NCBI RefSeq assembly: GCF_001704295.1
Contig: NZ_CP012334.1
Span: 2,988,084-3,052,083, forward strand
Length of the DNA: 64,000 nucleotides
Reading direction: 5' to 3'
From: Bordetella sp. H567
GTDB taxonomy: Bacteria; Pseudomonadota; Gammaproteobacteria; Burkholderiales; Burkholderiaceae_B
Of the stretch, positions 62,138 through 64,000 are shown in pieces (positions within the stretch are counted from its first letter, which is position 1; each line of letters begins with the position of its first letter). A program made the position numbers and the translations under genes. Below the pieces are notes generated by a model that ran no database searches, had not been told where the DNA came from, and was given only the letters and a program-made list of their open reading frames with translations.

Positions 62138-62839
62138 ATGTCCCTGACGGAAATCCTCTCCACCCTGCGCCTGGACCGTTCGCGCCATGCGGCGCCGCAG
62201 GTCTTCGAGAAACTGCGCGAATTGATCGTGTCGCTGGAGCTCGCGCCCGGCACGGTGCTGTCGCGCCCGGAGCTGGCGGAAGCCTTCGGCCTGAGCCAGA
62301 CGCCGATCCGCGATGCCCTGCTGCGGCTGAGCGAGGAAGGACTCGTCGATATTTTTCCGCAGCACACCACCGAGGTCAGCCGCATCGATATCGCCGCGGC
62401 GCGCCAGGCGCACTTCCTGCGCCGCTCGCTGGAACTGGAAATCGTCCATATCCTGGCCGGACGCGCGGACGCCCTGCTGGCCGCCCGCCTGCAAGCCCAT
62501 ATCGACCTGCAGCGCGCCAGCCTGGCGGCCAACGAATACGCGGCGTTCATCGCGGCCGACCAGGCCTTCCACCGCGAAATGCACGAAGCCGCCGGCGTGT
62601 CGGGGCTGTGGGAGCTGGAGCAGCGCTACAGCGGCCACGTCGACCGCCTGCGCCGCCTGCACCTGCCGGAGGCCGGCAAGGCCGAACGCATCCTGCAGGA
62701 CCACCAGCGTGTGCTCGACGCCATCGTCGCGCAGGACGCACCGCGCGCGCAGCAAGCCCTGCGGGAACACCTGTCGGGCACGCTCAGCCAGGTGGAAGAT
62801 ATCTGCAAGCGGTATCCCGACTACGTTCGCGCGGCTTGA
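62138..62839 (+). CDS. GntR family transcriptional regulator (FadR subfamily)
   Basis: 233 residues. N-terminal winged helix (QVFEKLRELIVSLELAPGTVL, SRPELAEAFGLSQTPIRDALLRLSEEGLV) and an all-helical FCD effector domain containing the metal-type residues in ADQAFHREMHEAAG and the HVDRLRRLH region. Start ATG 62138. Divergent from the dehydratase operon, which it probably represses until a sugar acid binds. Confidence 0.87.
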   Translation: MSLTEILSTLRLDRSRHAAPQVFEKLRELIVSLELAPGTVLSRPELAEAFGLSQTPIRDALLRLSEEGLVDIFPQHTTEVSRIDIAAARQAHFLRRSLELEIVHILAGRADALLAARLQAHIDLQRASLAANEYAAFIAADQAFHREMHEAAGVSGLWELEQRYSGHVDRLRRLHLPEAGKAERILQDHQRVLDAIVAQDAPRAQQALREHLSGTLSQVEDICKRYPDYVRAA

Positions 62840-62946
62840 TCACGAAGCACGCACACCCGCCGCGGCGGGGCAAGGTCGCGCTTGTCGCATCCGACGCCCG
62901 ACGCGGGGAAGATGGCGCTTGTCGCGTCAGCGACGCGGGGCGCGGC

Positions 62947-64000
62947 TCAAGGCAGTGCCGATGGTTCGCCGTGCCGCTCCGGCGCTGCCCTGGCGACTTG
63001 CATGGCCTCCATGCCTTCCAGCGACGCCGTATCCGCCGCAGGGGTATGCGTGGGTTCGACGACAGGGGAAGGCGCCGGGATATCCTGAGCCAAAGCCCCG
63101 CCGTCCACCCAGGAACGCAACATGACTTGCGTGATGGCGAGGATGACCGGACCGATGAAAAGGCCCGCAGGGCCAAGCGCCAACAGGCCGCCCACCACGC
63201 CGCACAGGATCAGCAAGAGGGGCAGCTGCACGCCCCGGCTGATCAGAAACGGCCGCATGACGTTGTCCATCGTGCCGATGAACAGCGACCACAGCAGCAG
63301 CAGCGTCGCGGCCACGTTGGCGTCCAGCCGGTATAGCCAGATCACGCCCACCGCCATCGGCAGCAAGGGCCCGATCTGCGCCACGCACAGCAGCAGCATG
63401 ACGGCCGTGAGGATGCCCGCCGCCGGCACGCCGGCCACCCAGAGCCCCACCCCACCCAGCGCGGCCTGGACGACCGCGGTCAGCACGACGCCCAATGCCA
63501 CCGCGCGTACGGCCTGGCCCGCCAGCCGGATGGCGCCCTCACCCGCCGGGCCCGCCAGGCGCACGGCCAGCCGCGTGACGAAAGCCGCGGCGGCTTCGCC
63601 CCGCGCGTACAGGATGCCGGAAAAAATCAGCGTCACCAGCATGTGGATCAGGAACTGCCCCAGCACCGCGACATTGGCCATCATCCACCGCACGCCCGCC
63701 GTCAGATAGGGCTCCATCCGCGCCAGCAGGCCCCCCGGGCCCGCATCCGACAATCTTTGCCACTCCGTCGACATGCGATGGCCGACCAGGGGGATGTCGT
63801 GCACCCAGTGTGGCGGTGGCAGCAAGGCATACGTCGGCAGATTGCGTATCGCGGCGGTGATCCGGTTAGCCTGGTCCGCCAGGGTGGCGATGGTCTGGTA
63901 CAGCGGCAAGACGATCACGACCACCAGGCCGGCCATCATGACCGTGACGGCGAGCCATCGCCGATTGCCCAAGCGGCGCTGCACGATCAGCAGCAGCGGC
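62947..64000 (-). CDS. AI-2E family transporter-like membrane protein (cut by window edge)
   Basis: At least 351 codons are visible; the N terminus lies beyond the right edge, since the frame stays open to base 64000 and the first visible residues (PLLLIVQRRLGNRRW) fit the interior of the family. Several membrane segments (WLAVTVMMAGLVVVIVLPLY; FLIHMLVTLIFSGILYARGE; ALGPAGLFIGPVILAITQV) give the AI-2E/PerM pattern. Substrate unknown; members have been linked to autoinducer-2 export or Na+/H+ exchange. The Pro/Thr/Glu-rich C-terminal 50 residues are variable. Confidence 0.82.
   Translation of the reverse strand, partial: PLLLIVQRRLGNRRWLAVTVMMAGLVVVIVLPLYQTIATLADQANRITAAIRNLPTYALLPPPHWVHDIPLVGHRMSTEWQRLSDAGPGGLLARMEPYLTAGVRWMMANVAVLGQFLIHMLVTLIFSGILYARGEAAAAFVTRLAVRLAGPAGEGAIRLAGQAVRAVALGVVLTAVVQAALGGVGLWVAGVPAAGILTAVMLLLCVAQIGPLLPMAVGVIWLYRLDANVAATLLLLWSLFIGTMDNVMRPFLISRGVQLPLLLILCGVVGGLLALGPAGLFIGPVILAITQVMLRSWVDGGALAQDIPAPSPVVEPTHTPAADTASLEGMEAMQVARAAPERHGEPSALP

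Noticed and set aside
62856-62869. CCCGCC-GC-GGCGGG palindrome after gntR as a terminator
   Set aside because: The arms leave almost no loop and no T-tract follows on either strand; likely chance in GC-rich DNA.

Overview
The window is GC-rich (roughly two thirds G+C by eye) and very densely coded. It looks like a soil or commensal betaproteobacterium of the Bordetella/Achromobacter type. That is inference from four orphan Bug/TctC-type periplasmic binding proteins, many small catabolic operons each paired with its own LysR/IclR/GntR/TetR regulator, and the overall style. I see no rRNA, tRNA, IS element, phage gene or CRISPR array, and no gene-free stretch longer than 300 bases.

0-12.5 kb: acyl-CoA catabolism. 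An acyl-CoA dehydrogenase (cut by the left edge), two adjacent crotonases of the hydroxycinnamoyl-CoA hydratase-lyase type, a Bug receptor, a TetR regulator, an enoyl-CoA hydratase, a CitE-like lyase, an acyl-CoA synthetase, a 3-mercaptopropionate-dioxygenase-like thiol dioxygenase, a LysR, a second Bug receptor and an enolase-superfamily enzyme. Palindromes built on TCAATC-N4-GATTGA lie in front of the dehydrogenase, between crotonase and Bug gene, and between tetR and hydratase. They outline a local TetR regulon.

12.5-30.6 kb: uptake and oxidation of N-containing compounds. An oligopeptide/opine-type ABC transporter (one binding protein, two permeases, two ATPases) is joined by stop/start overlaps to a heteromeric flavin/2Fe-2S oxidoreductase resembling opine or D-hydroxyproline dehydrogenases. 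A LysR half-site links the binding-protein promoter to the oxidase promoter. Then come an IclR, hydantoinase/oxoprolinase HyuA and HyuB, a DadA-like oxidase and a third Bug receptor.

30.6-35.4 kb: a patch that looks less GC-rich. It holds a compact operon (PEP-mutase-like lyase, AraC, GreA/B-C-like protein, small Cys-rich protein), then DUF1003, MOSC and HiPIP genes.

35.6-58.4 kb: a C2-sulfonate hub. Taurine ABC importer tauABC with a MocR (TauR-like) regulator; an MHS transporter, GMC dehydrogenase and IclR that fit isethionate uptake and oxidation; tauXY-like taurine dehydrogenase; xsc and pta; two IclR genes; and sauSTU for sulfoacetate. Taurine, isethionate and sulfoacetate would all become sulfoacetaldehyde, which Xsc splits to sulfite and acetyl phosphate and Pta turns into acetyl-CoA. 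CTGGAC-type boxes occur upstream of tauA, tauX and sauS. A CobS/CobT-like pair without CobN sits inside the hub with no evident role.

58.4-64 kb: a Bug receptor, RraA-like protein and IlvD/Edd dehydratase, divergent from a GntR regulator with a clear palindromic operator (sugar-acid catabolism). An AI-2E-family membrane protein is cut by the right edge.
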